Assembly: GCA_041391505.1 (NCBI GenBank)
Contig: JAWKNW010000019.1
Coordinates: 60,089-124,088, forward strand
Direction of reading: 5' to 3'
DNA length: 64,000 nt
Source of the DNA: Rhodothermales bacterium
GTDB taxonomy: Bacteria; Bacteroidota; Rhodothermia; Rhodothermales; JAHQVL01
A program made the translations under genes and the position numbers. Positions 51,993-60,187 of this stretch are shown piece by piece (position 1 is the stretch's first letter; each line of letters starts with the position of its first letter). The notes beneath the pieces were generated by a model. The model saw only the letters and a program-made list of their open reading frames with translations. It was not told the origin of the DNA and ran no database searches.

Positions 51993-53393
51993 ATGAAAAC
52001 CACCTTCCTGGCCACCCTGCTTATTTTTCAAGTGAGCACTGTTATTGCGCAGGGCGGCCCGCCGCAATTCAATAGCGTGATCACGGCGCTCGAATTCGAC
52101 GCGGAAGGGCGACTCTATGTCGGTGGTTTCTTCAGCGAAGTCGCCGGCATGCCTGCTGTTGGACTCGTCCGCTGGGATGGCGCCGCCTGGGAGCCGCTTG
52201 GGGATGGAACCATGGACGTCGGCGCCATGCGTTTCGTAGGGGATACCCTGTACGTCGGGGGCGAAAATCTCGACCCGCATGCGAACCATGAACAGGTGGC
52301 CCGGTGGACTCCGGAAGGCTTCGAACCGTTTGGGACGTTTCGGCACCGATGCTGTGGAAGCCCAACCATCTACGCAATCGAAGCCGATCCCAACGGGGGC
52401 CTGATCGTGGCTGGCAATTTTACCGAGGTCGACACCTTTTTTGAGGCGAACAGCCTGGCGCGGTGGCGCGACGCGCAGTGGGAAACCATTGGGGCGCGTA
52501 TCGAGGGGACCATCATCGTGGACGATGCTATGGACGCGGTACTTGGCGTGCTGACCGATAGCCAGAACGTGTACATCGCCGGACTCTTTGATCGCGTGGG
52601 GACGCTGGAGACGGGCGGCCTGGCGAAGTGGACCGGTAGTGCCTGGGAGGGTCTTGCGACAGGTCCGGAGAGCGTCTATGTGCTCGTCTTCGGGCCTGAA
52701 GGGTCATTGTACGCGGGTGGCGGTTTTACCGATATCGATGGAAAGGAAATCAATCGGATCGCACGATGGGATGGAACGGCCTGGGAGCCGCTTGGCGCGG
52801 GTATCGATGGAGAGATTCTGTTCGGATCGGGGGTATCCGCGTTGGCTGCCGATGCCGAATACGTTTATGCCGCCGGTGATTTTGAATCCGCTGGGGGGAT
52901 TCCGGCGAACAACATCGCCCGGTGGGACGGTCAGTCCTGGGAGCCGCTGGGGGGTGGACTAAATTCGAGAGTCGACGTGCTCCGGGTGGGACCGGACGGT
53001 TCGCTCTACGCGGCCGGCTTTTTCACCGAGGCCGGCGGCGTCCCGGTCTCGCAACTCGCCCGATGGGACGGCGAACGCTGGCACGCGGTCGGCATCGTGG
53101 CGCCGGTAGGGACGGAGGAGGTCGATCCCGCGCCAGGCGATAGGTTCAGCCTCTTTCCGAATCCCGCAGATAGCCGTTTTACGGTGGGGCTGGACGTATC
53201 CGAGTCCGGTCCGGTGCGCGTTCTCCTCTACGATCTCCTCGGCCGGCACGTCGCAACACCGCTCGATGCCTGGCTGCCGGCCGGCTCGCACCGGATGCCC
53301 ATCGACGTAAGCCCGCTGTCCGCCGGCATCTACCTCGTTTGGATCGAACATGCTGGCCAGCGGAAGACCAGCATGCTGAGGGTGATCCACTAG
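51993..53393 (+). CDS. Secreted repeat protein with T9SS type A sorting domain
   Basis: 466 residues. Signal peptide (FLATLLIFQVSTVIAQ). Repeats of about 55 residues carry the phrase ARWDGTAWEPLG (and KWTGSAWEGLA, RWDGQSWEPLG), with GSLYAAGFFTEAGG between, likely beta-propeller-like and similar to delta-60/Rax2-type repeats. The C-terminus is a T9SS sorting domain: FSLFPNPADSRFTVGLDV, VLLYDLLGRHV and ISAGIYLVWIEH-like ending. Probably cell-surface or secreted; no enzymatic motif. Confidence 0.88.
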   Translation: MKTTFLATLLIFQVSTVIAQGGPPQFNSVITALEFDAEGRLYVGGFFSEVAGMPAVGLVRWDGAAWEPLGDGTMDVGAMRFVGDTLYVGGENLDPHANHEQVARWTPEGFEPFGTFRHRCCGSPTIYAIEADPNGGLIVAGNFTEVDTFFEANSLARWRDAQWETIGARIEGTIIVDDAMDAVLGVLTDSQNVYIAGLFDRVGTLETGGLAKWTGSAWEGLATGPESVYVLVFGPEGSLYAGGGFTDIDGKEINRIARWDGTAWEPLGAGIDGEILFGSGVSALAADAEYVYAAGDFESAGGIPANNIARWDGQSWEPLGGGLNSRVDVLRVGPDGSLYAAGFFTEAGGVPVSQLARWDGERWHAVGIVAPVGTEEVDPAPGDRFSLFPNPADSRFTVGLDVSESGPVRVLLYDLLGRHVATPLDAWLPAGSHRMPIDVSPLSAGIYLVWIEHAGQRKTSMLRVIH

Positions 53394-53450
53394 CGGCAAC
53401 ACGCGTCGTTTGCGGATGCCTGGACGATGGCATGATCGCCCATCCGGTTC

Positions 53451-53482
53451 GTACTCGTATTCGATCGATCTATCTCGAGTAC
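53451..53482. repeat. Palindromic element GTACTCG / CGAGTAC
   Basis: Inverted arms at 53451-53457 and 53476-53482 around an AT-rich centre with ATCGATCGAT-like words, with imperfect outer extension (TTCGTACTCGTATTC against CGAGTACGAGCACGAA). Lies 58 bp after the T9SS protein gene; no T-run. Confidence 0.6.
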
Positions 53483-53591
53483 GAGCACGAATTACTCCCA
53501 CACCCCCACAGGCTCCTTGCCGGTTGATTATCTGCCCCCGCGGGCGGATCTTTGACAGCCCGTTCCCATCATTCTCCTGGTCGGCCGTTTC

Positions 53592-55034
53592 GTGCAGCTT
53601 TCCGTTCGCGATATCCGGGGTTTCATCCTCAACATGCACACCCGCATGCCGTTTCAGTATGGCCAATCGACGCTGACGGTCGTGCCGCATCTCTTTTTGC
53701 AGGTGGATCTGGAGGTCGATGGCTACCGCCAGCTCGGCGTCACCTCGGAGGGGCTGCCGCCGGGATGGTTCGAAAAAACGCCCGGATTGACCTACGATAC
53801 CGAGATCAAGCGGATGATCGAGTCGATTCGGCTCGCGAGCCGGCTGATCGAGGGGCAACGGTTCTCGTCGGTTTTTGCCCTGTGGATGCGGCTTTACATG
53901 GGGATGCAGGCAGCCTCCGATGCGCCGTCCCTGCTGAAGTCGTTCGGGATCAGCATGATCGAGCGCGGCGTGATCGATGCGTTTTGCCGGCTGCTCGACC
54001 TCCCGTTTGCGCGCGCGCTCTACGAAAACGCCTTCGATATCGACCTCGGGAGCATCCACACCTGGCTGTCCGGCCTGGAGCCCGCCGATCTGCTCCCCTT
54101 CGAGGCGATGCCGCACCAGTACATCCGCCACACCGTGGGCATCGCCGACCCCATTCGCGAGCGGGAAATCAAACCGGAGACCTGCGTGACGGACGGCCTG
54201 CCGCAGTCGCTCGAGGCCGCCATCGAGACCTACCGGCTGCGGTATTTCAAGGTGAAGCTCGCCGGCGACGTCAAGCAGGACATCGCCCGGCTCGGCGCCC
54301 TGTGGGACGTGCTCAGCCGCACGGTCGACGGCACGTTCCACCTCTCACTCGACGCCAACGAGCGCTTCCGCACGACGCTCGACATGCGGGACTATTTCGC
54401 GACGCTCCTGCAGGACATGCATGTGCAGGCCCTCTTCGACCACGTCCTCTATCTCGAACAGCCGCTGCACCGGGATGTCGCGTTCCAGGATCTGTCCATG
54501 GCGCTGCCCTCGGGCCTGGAGTCGCTGCCGATCGTCATGGACGAGTCGGACGGCGAGTTGACCAGCCTCAGCCGCGCCCTCGACGCCGGCTACGCCGGCA
54601 CCAGCCACAAGAACTGCAAGGGCGTCATCAAGGGGATCGCGAACGCGTGCCTGCTCGCCCGCCTGCGTAAAAACGACCCGGATCACCCCTTCCTGCTCAC
54701 CGGCGAGGATCTTGCCAGCGTCGGCCCGATTGCGATGCTGCAGGATATGGCCGTATCATGCACCCTCGGCATCCGGCACGTGGAGCGCAACGGTCACCAC
54801 TACTTTACAGGCCTGAGCATGTATCCGCCGGAGGTCTGGGACGACGTATTAACCCACCACTCGACGCTGTACGCGCGGCATGAGGATGGATTCCCCACGC
54901 TGCGCATCCAGGAAGGGCGTATCTATACCGAAAGCGTGATGTCCGCGCCCTTTGGGTACCGCCCCGTCTTCGATCCCGCCCCGTACACACCGCTCGAAGC
55001 CTGGAACAGCGCTTCGCTCAACCGAACGGAATAA
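53592..55034 (+). CDS. Enolase-superfamily enzyme (mandelate racemase-like), unusual member
   Basis: 480 residues from GTG 53592; an in-frame ATG at 53634 is an alternative. The barrel motifs are present: FKVKLAG (KxK-like), LSLDANE, LEQPLHRD (metal Glu), IVMDESDG (metal Asp) and GTSHKNCKG (Lys). The chain is about 80 residues longer than typical members and its N-terminal capping domain (about 1-170) is divergent. Proton abstraction next to a carboxylate is the expected chemistry; substrate unknown. It is the first gene of a run with a solute symporter, so it probably metabolises the imported solute. Confidence 0.82.
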   Translation: MQLSVRDIRGFILNMHTRMPFQYGQSTLTVVPHLFLQVDLEVDGYRQLGVTSEGLPPGWFEKTPGLTYDTEIKRMIESIRLASRLIEGQRFSSVFALWMRLYMGMQAASDAPSLLKSFGISMIERGVIDAFCRLLDLPFARALYENAFDIDLGSIHTWLSGLEPADLLPFEAMPHQYIRHTVGIADPIREREIKPETCVTDGLPQSLEAAIETYRLRYFKVKLAGDVKQDIARLGALWDVLSRTVDGTFHLSLDANERFRTTLDMRDYFATLLQDMHVQALFDHVLYLEQPLHRDVAFQDLSMALPSGLESLPIVMDESDGELTSLSRALDAGYAGTSHKNCKGVIKGIANACLLARLRKNDPDHPFLLTGEDLASVGPIAMLQDMAVSCTLGIRHVERNGHHYFTGLSMYPPEVWDDVLTHHSTLYARHEDGFPTLRIQEGRIYTESVMSAPFGYRPVFDPAPYTPLEAWNSASLNRTE

Positions 55035-55037
55035 GAC

Positions 55038-55307
55038 ATGCCGCAACAACAAGCCGGCGCCGAAAAAAGGAAACGGCTCGGATTGATCCTCACCGTGGCC
55101 ATGGTGTTTGCCATGCTGATGGGCCCCGGTCCGGGCCTGCGCCTCATCAATCCGGATATCAACGACCCGAACGCCACGTACATCGTGGGCGGCATTCCCA
55201 TCGTGTATGCCTGGGGGCTTTTCTGGTTTGCCGTGCAGGTCGCCATCGTGATGATCGCGTATTTCTCACTGTGGCGCCACGACGACGCCGTTGAGGCGGA
55301 GGGCTGA
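55038..55307 (+). CDS. Small two-helix membrane subunit of sodium/solute symporter
   Basis: 89 residues. Helices at about 13-30 (LGLILTVAMVFAMLMG) and about 50-72 (IPIVYAWGLFWFAVQVAIVMI). Small proteins of this sort (DUF3311-like) pair with SSS transporters. It begins three bases after the enolase-like gene and ends three before the symporter. Confidence 0.75.
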   Translation: MPQQQAGAEKRKRLGLILTVAMVFAMLMGPGPGLRLINPDINDPNATYIVGGIPIVYAWGLFWFAVQVAIVMIAYFSLWRHDDAVEAEG

Positions 55308-55310
55308 TCG

Positions 55311-56909
55311 ATGGAAAATCAGGTCATGTCGGATCTGGGCCAGATGGCCTACTTCGTGCTCGCCGGCTATCTGCTGCTGCTGCTGGGCATCGGCTTCGTG
55401 GGCTACAAGCGGAGCCAGGTCGGCGAAGAAGACTATTACCTCGCCGGCCGCGGTCAGGGCTGGCTCGTATCGTCTTTGACCATCATGGCGACCTTCTTCA
55501 GTTCGTTTGCTTTGCTGGGTGCGCCGGGCATGGTCTATCGCGATGGCGTCGTCTTCGCGCTGTTTGCCCTGAACGTACCCCTGAGCGGGGCGATGATCTA
55601 TGTGCTGGGCAGCAAGATCCACCGGATCGGGAAGGCCCGGGGCTTTGTGACGCCGGCGGATATGCTGTGCGACTATTACGAGAGCCCGGTCGCCCTGCGG
55701 CTGCTGGTTGCGGTCACGGGCTTTCTGTATGCGGTGCCGTATGTGGTCATGCAGATCCAGGCCGGCGGTATCCTGGCCGAGCAGCTGTTTCCCGGGGACA
55801 ACAGCTTTGTCGTCGGCGCGATCCTGCTCTCGCTGATCACGATGCTCTACATCATGATCGGCGGCATGCGCAGCGTGGCGTGGACGGACGTGATCCAGGG
55901 CGGATTGCTCGTGTTCGGCATGCTGGTCGCCGGCGCGGCCACCGTCGCGGTGCTCGGCGGCGTGTCGGGCTTCTTCCAGAGCGTCGCCGAACTGCCGGCC
56001 ACCTCGCTCTCGGTGCCGGGCACGACGGGGTACTGGACCCCCGAGATGCTCTTTACCGTGTGTTTCTTTGCCTCGATGGGGTCGATGGTGCAGCCGGCGC
56101 AGTGGATGCGCTATTATTCGGCCAGCTCCACGAGCACGCTGCGGCGAAGCGCCGTGATCTTTACCGTCGTCCTCACGATGTGCTTCCTGTTCGGCATCAT
56201 GCTGGTCGGTCTCGGCGGACAGGTGCTCTACCCGATCCAGACCGGCGGGCCGGTAGTCCTCCCGAATCCGGCGGTCGGTACGGCGCCCGGACAGTTCGAT
56301 CAGATCCTCGTGGTGCTGATCAAGAACCATCTGCCGCAACTCCTGGGCGTCGCCGGCAGCGCGCTGGCGGCGATCATCATGGTCGCCATCATGGCCGCGG
56401 CGATGAGTACGGCGGACAGTAACCTGCACGCCCTCAGCGCCATCATCACGCGCGATATCTACGACCGGTTTATCGACCCCACGGCCTCGGAGGCGCGGCG
56501 CACCTGGGTGGGTCGCCTGATCATCTTTTTTGCCACCGGGCTGGCGCTGCTGATCGTGATCGTAAGCCGTACCAGCGCCACCGTCAATCTGGTGGGCATG
56601 ATCGCCCAGCTGGGGCTCCTCGCCATCGCGTTCTCCAGTCAGTTGCTGCCCATGGCGTTCGATATGCTCTTCATAAAACGGGGTACGAGACAGGGCGCCG
56701 TGGCGGGGATCGTCGTCGGCCTCGGGATCGTTTTTTTGCTCAGTCCGTTATGGCCGTCGATCCTTGGCGGCGGGAGCGACGCCCTCACCCAGTTCCGCAC
56801 GATTCTGGATATCGGCGCCTGGGGATTGCTCGCCAACGTGGTCGTATTTGGCGTCGTGTCGGCGATGACGCGTCAGCAGCCTGTATCGGAAACCAAACTC
56901 GGCGCTTGA
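55311..56909 (+). CDS. Sodium:solute symporter (SSS family)
   Basis: 532 residues, about 13 membrane helices. The family patterns include FFSSFALLGAPGMVYRDG (helix near the substrate site), GFVTPADMLCDYYES, and AAIIMVAIMAAAMSTADSNLHALSAIITRDIY (SSS signature region). Probably Na-dependent uptake of a carboxylate or sugar acid; likely substrate of the neighbouring enolase-like enzyme. The start ATG at 55311 is adjacent to the small subunit. Confidence 0.92.
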   Translation: MENQVMSDLGQMAYFVLAGYLLLLLGIGFVGYKRSQVGEEDYYLAGRGQGWLVSSLTIMATFFSSFALLGAPGMVYRDGVVFALFALNVPLSGAMIYVLGSKIHRIGKARGFVTPADMLCDYYESPVALRLLVAVTGFLYAVPYVVMQIQAGGILAEQLFPGDNSFVVGAILLSLITMLYIMIGGMRSVAWTDVIQGGLLVFGMLVAGAATVAVLGGVSGFFQSVAELPATSLSVPGTTGYWTPEMLFTVCFFASMGSMVQPAQWMRYYSASSTSTLRRSAVIFTVVLTMCFLFGIMLVGLGGQVLYPIQTGGPVVLPNPAVGTAPGQFDQILVVLIKNHLPQLLGVAGSALAAIIMVAIMAAAMSTADSNLHALSAIITRDIYDRFIDPTASEARRTWVGRLIIFFATGLALLIVIVSRTSATVNLVGMIAQLGLLAIAFSSQLLPMAFDMLFIKRGTRQGAVAGIVVGLGIVFLLSPLWPSILGGGSDALTQFRTILDIGAWGLLANVVVFGVVSAMTRQQPVSETKLGA

Positions 56910-56926
56910 AGCCGTCCGTTCCATCC

Positions 56927-57562
56927 ATGCGTTTTATTTGCGCCCTTCTGGTGCTGTGTGCGTTCGCCGGCCCGGTAGCCGGCCAGGGCTTGCCCGACGA
57001 CCGCATCGCGGAAGCCGCGCCCGACAGCTTCAAGGTAGCGTTCGAGACCAGCAAAGGCCCCTTCGATGTGGTGGTGTACCGGGCGTGGAGCCCCTACGCC
57101 GCTGATCGGTTTTACCACCTGGTGCGCCTCGGCTTCTACGACGGCGTGTCGCTCTTCCGCGTGGTGGCCGGCTATGTCGTCCAGTTCGGCATCAGCAACG
57201 ACGCTGAGACGAACCGCGCATGGCGCCCGCGCGGATTGATCGACGAGCCCGTGCTGGCACACAATGCCCGCGGCACCATTTCTTTTGCGCGAGGCGGCCC
57301 GAATACCCGAACGACGCAGGTCTTCATCAATCTGTCCGACAATGCGATGCTGGACAATCTGGTGAACGGAGGCGTGAGGGGCTATCCGCCGTTCGGACGC
57401 GTGGTTTCGGGGATGGATGAGGTGGTCGCGATGTTTAATGCGGACTACGGCAACGCGCCGGCGATGCGGCAGGATTCAATCAATGTGGCGGGGCGCGCCT
57501 TTCTCGATCGGGCCTTTCCCGGGCTGGACTACGTCGTCCGCGCGAAGCTGGTCGACTTCTAG
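56927..57562 (+). CDS. Exported cyclophilin-type peptidyl-prolyl isomerase
   Basis: 211 residues from the ATG at 56927, with signal peptide (FICALLVLCAFAGPVAGQ). Cyclophilin motifs: FYHLVRLGFYDGVSLFRVV (contains FxRVV), GTISFARGGPNTRTTQVFINL, and FGRVVSGMDEVVAMF. The active-site Arg and Phe are recognisable. Acts on periplasmic protein folding. Its 3' end overlaps the convergent DUF971 gene by four bases. Confidence 0.9.
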   Translation: MRFICALLVLCAFAGPVAGQGLPDDRIAEAAPDSFKVAFETSKGPFDVVVYRAWSPYAADRFYHLVRLGFYDGVSLFRVVAGYVVQFGISNDAETNRAWRPRGLIDEPVLAHNARGTISFARGGPNTRTTQVFINLSDNAMLDNLVNGGVRGYPPFGRVVSGMDEVVAMFNADYGNAPAMRQDSINVAGRAFLDRAFPGLDYVVRAKLVDF

Positions 57563-57909
57563 CGCTGCCCGTACGTAGCCGCGCAGGCCTCGCACGGGCA
57601 CAGGCTGCGCAGCCGTTCCCAGGTGTGGATGCCGGCGTCGTGGCCATCGTCCCAGACGATGCGGAGCCCATACCCACCCACGGGTTCGAGGCGGACGTTG
57701 TCCCAGCGCATGAGCGAGGGAAGGAGAAAGATTTCCCGTTCCGGCACCTGCCCCATCGCTTCGTGCCCACCCATACAGGAGGCGCACGGACAGGCGCGCC
57801 GGAGTCCGTCCAGCGGGTAGGCGCTGGTGTGGCCGTCGAGCCAGGTGATCTGGAGGGTCTGCTCGGTCGCGTTGAGGATGATCTGGCGAGGCGCGTGCGG
57901 GGCGGGCAT
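57559..57909 (-). CDS. DUF971 family protein
   Basis: 116 residues from the ATG at 57909. DUF971 (GBBH-like N-terminal) pattern: ITWLDGHTSAYPLDGLRRACPCASC, then GYGLRIVWDDGHDAGIHTWERLRSLCPC. Two CPCxxC-type motifs suggest a metal. Function unknown; the family is associated with Fe-S or carnitine-like proteins. A terminator precedes it, from the sigma gene. Confidence 0.88.
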   Translation of the reverse strand: MPAPHAPRQIILNATEQTLQITWLDGHTSAYPLDGLRRACPCASCMGGHEAMGQVPEREIFLLPSLMRWDNVRLEPVGGYGLRIVWDDGHDAGIHTWERLRSLCPCEACAATYGQR

Positions 57910-57931
57910 GGAGGCTTCCGGGTAGAGCGAC

Positions 57932-57968
57932 AAAAAAAGCCCCGACGCTGCAGGGGCAGGCCGGGGCT
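57932..57968 (-). terminator. Rho-independent terminator of the ECF sigma gene
   Basis: Minus strand: AGCCCCG ... CGGGGCT stem with a GC-rich interior loop, then TTTTTTTG. Lies 23 bases after the sigma stop at 57992. Confidence 0.8.
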
Positions 57969-57991
57969 CTTGGGCAAGCGGCAAAGCAGTA

Positions 57992-58645
57992 CTACACTTC
58001 CTCGGTGGTGTACACGTCTTTCAGCAGCACCTGGAGCTTGGAGCGGCCCCGGTTGATGCGGCTCTTGACGGTACCCATCGGCAGGCCGGTGATCTCGGCG
58101 ATCTCTTCGTAGGCCAGCTGCTGGACGTCGCGGAGCACGACCACTTCACGGAAGGATTCCGGGATCTCGTTGAGCGCATCCTGGATGTATTTGTCCTGGA
58201 TGGTGCTCTCGGCGTGGTTGTCGGGGCGGAAGGAGTCGTCCGGCAGCTGGAGTTCGTATTCCTCGTTGTCCCGGTTGACCGACTGCAGCGAGTACATGCG
58301 GCGGCGCTTGCGCTTGCGGTATTCCGAGCGCGCGAGGTTGCCGGCGATGGTGTACAGCCAGGTCGAGAACTTGGCGATCCGCTGATACGAATGCCGGTTC
58401 CGGTAGACACGGAGGAACGTTTCCTGCAGCAGGTCCTCGCAGCGCTTCGAATCACCCAGGAATCCGTAAAGATAGTGGGTGAGTCGCTCGCTGTATTTGT
58501 CGACCAGGATGTTGAAGGCCTCGACCGTCCCCATCTGGAACTGCTCCATCAGGTCCTCGTCGCTCATCTGCAGGAGCGTGTGATACCGGTCGGAAGTAAG
58601 GCTCGGGGCGTAACGATGCTTAATCGTCTGGGGTGTATCCAGCAT
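57992..58645 (-). CDS. ECF-type RNA polymerase sigma factor
   Basis: 217 residues. Region 2 is MEQFQMGTVEAFNILVDKYSERL, CEDLLQETFLRVYRN, and FSTWLYTIAGNLARSEYRKRK; region 4 is IPESFREVVVLRDVQQLAYEEIAEITG and MGTVKSRINRGRSKLQ. A 30-residue N-terminal extension precedes region 2. No anti-sigma gene adjoins it. The start ATG at 58645 follows a long gene-free region with repeats that may control it. Confidence 0.93.
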   Translation of the reverse strand: MLDTPQTIKHRYAPSLTSDRYHTLLQMSDEDLMEQFQMGTVEAFNILVDKYSERLTHYLYGFLGDSKRCEDLLQETFLRVYRNRHSYQRIAKFSTWLYTIAGNLARSEYRKRKRRRMYSLQSVNRDNEEYELQLPDDSFRPDNHAESTIQDKYIQDALNEIPESFREVVVLRDVQQLAYEEIAEITGLPMGTVKSRINRGRSKLQVLLKDVYTTEEV

Positions 58646-59388
58646 GACGTCTTAAATCAATCTATGAGAAAGGATCTAGCGCGGCCAGACCCTCTTCGAA
58701 AGCTCAAATTCGGCTATTAGCGCAGTCGCACAAAATACGGAATTTTATTCCCGTGTGTCGAATCCTTAGCCGGATTATATCCTTTTATCGTTGAATTTAT
58801 GATGATTATATCCCGACAGGAGCTTGGAAGAGCGTCAAGTGCATCGGCGGCGTCCCGTTGAGCCGGGATTTGCCCTTACCGATACGCCGTGCTTCTCGCA
58901 CAGGACGAGAACGGCCAGGGCGATACGGCGCCCGGGGCCAGCGGTCGAGACAATGCCGGGGAAAGCGTCTGGCAAGAAGTGCGTTCTCGGTCTCGACCAC
59001 TCAGGATGCGGAAGTATATGCCGCTCGCCGTCATTTTTTCAACGGTGAAACCGCGCATTTTGCTGCCCGCGCTTTCCCCTACACGGCTGCTTCCAGGCGA
59101 TGCGCCCGCTGGGCATTGGAATGCTGGATTGTCCATTAAAAGCTACAGGCCGAACGCGCACCAACGCGCCGGCTCTCGATACCGTGCCGGGGAAATTTTG
59201 ACGTAAAACGGCTCAAAACGCATCAAATCGAGGATCACGCCGGCCGGGACGGCGCACAGGCACGGAAAGAATCCACTGGCACAGACGCCCGGCCTGTGCT
59301 TTGTAAAGGTGCTCCATAGACACGGAAACGCCTGAAAGGCATCGGAAGCGACTTTTTTGTTGTATGACCCATTGAAGCGAGGATTGCT
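58646..59388. other. 743-bp gene-free region
   Basis: Between the sigma gene (minus) and a lipoprotein gene (plus). The first 170 bp are AT-rich (promoter side of sigma) with a repeated 10-mer; the rest is GC-rich and has only short, uncharacteristic open frames on both strands. I see no known RNA family. Confidence 0.4.
58773..58813. promoter_or_regulatory. Two copies of GATTATATCC spaced by 31 bp
   Basis: Identical 10-mers at 58773-58782 and 58804-58813, start-to-start 31 bp (about three helical turns). The minus strand reads GGATATAATC in both, resembling -10 elements. About 130-170 bp upstream of the sigma start. Confidence 0.5.
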
Positions 59389-59886
59389 ATGAAATCGCAC
59401 CTGTTCGTAACGACCGCCCTGATTCTCAGCACGCTGTTCGCCGGCTGCTTCATCGAATCGAATGACCCCGCGGGCACCGAAATCCGCACGGCCGAATTCG
59501 TCTTCTCCATGGACGACGCCGTGATCAACGGCGATGTCGCTTCCGCGCAGTATACCGTACGCGGTATTACGCCGGCCGTCGTCGACCACGGCGCGGTGAT
59601 CGCCTACTTCCGGGAGCAGGGGACCTGGACCGCCATGCCGTTCACCATCGCGGACGAGTCGCCCGACCTGCCCGCCGTCGACTACACCATCACGCTCGGT
59701 TTTGGCTTCGACGATGGCATGGTCGAGGTCTTCTATGAGGCTTCCACCCCGGCCGCTCCGCTCGAAGCCCAGCCCGATCGCCTGATCAAGGTGGTCGTGC
59801 TCGACGACCTGGGCTACGTGCACGCCGCCAACCTCGACCTGAATAACTATGAGGCGGTAAAGGCACACTTTGGTTTGCAGGACTGA
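59389..59886 (+). CDS. Lipoprotein of unknown function
   Basis: 165 residues. Lipobox FAGC (Cys about 22) after a signal peptide. The body resembles small structural domains of Rhodothermota lipoproteins (AVINGDVASAQYTVRGITPAV, GYVHAANLDLNNYEAVKAHFGLQD). The ATG has an AGGA about 8 bases upstream. A terminator follows. No function recognised. Confidence 0.82.
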   Translation: MKSHLFVTTALILSTLFAGCFIESNDPAGTEIRTAEFVFSMDDAVINGDVASAQYTVRGITPAVVDHGAVIAYFREQGTWTAMPFTIADESPDLPAVDYTITLGFGFDDGMVEVFYEASTPAAPLEAQPDRLIKVVVLDDLGYVHAANLDLNNYEAVKAHFGLQD

Positions 59887-59928
59887 TCGGACGACAGAAC
59901 CGACGCTAACACCTTGATCTGCTCTATG

Positions 59929-59963
59929 CGGGGAGCCGGCCATGCCGGCTTCCCGCTTTTTTT
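59929..59963 (+). terminator. Rho-independent terminator of the lipoprotein gene
   Basis: GGGAGCCGGC / GCCGGCTTCCC stem with loop CAT, then CTTTTTTTG. The rest of the 301-bp gap up to 60187 holds no supported gene or RNA. Confidence 0.9.
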
Positions 59964-60187
59964 GTTCTCTATCGAAGACACCGTTTTTCGGCAATCTGCC
60001 TGCATCGTGTATCCCGTACCCCTGTGTCGCTGTGATCGCGTGTTTAAGAAGAAGTTAATAGAACGCATAATGGTGTCGATTACAGGCGGTAGGTGCGCCT
60101 GAGTCCTTTTGCGTGGATCCCGGCGGCGCCGTCTGTAAAAAATCTTGGATCAAAAGCGCCACGCGTCTGGCATTGACTGGTTTTTCC

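Noticed and set aside
58876..59136. Short open frames on both strands in the 743-bp gap
   Set aside because: Low-complexity composition with no domain, signal peptide or ribosome site; not supported as genes.
59964..60187. c-di-GMP riboswitch upstream of the MCP gene
   Set aside because: The GC-rich segment near 60087-60130 lacks the conserved core of known classes.
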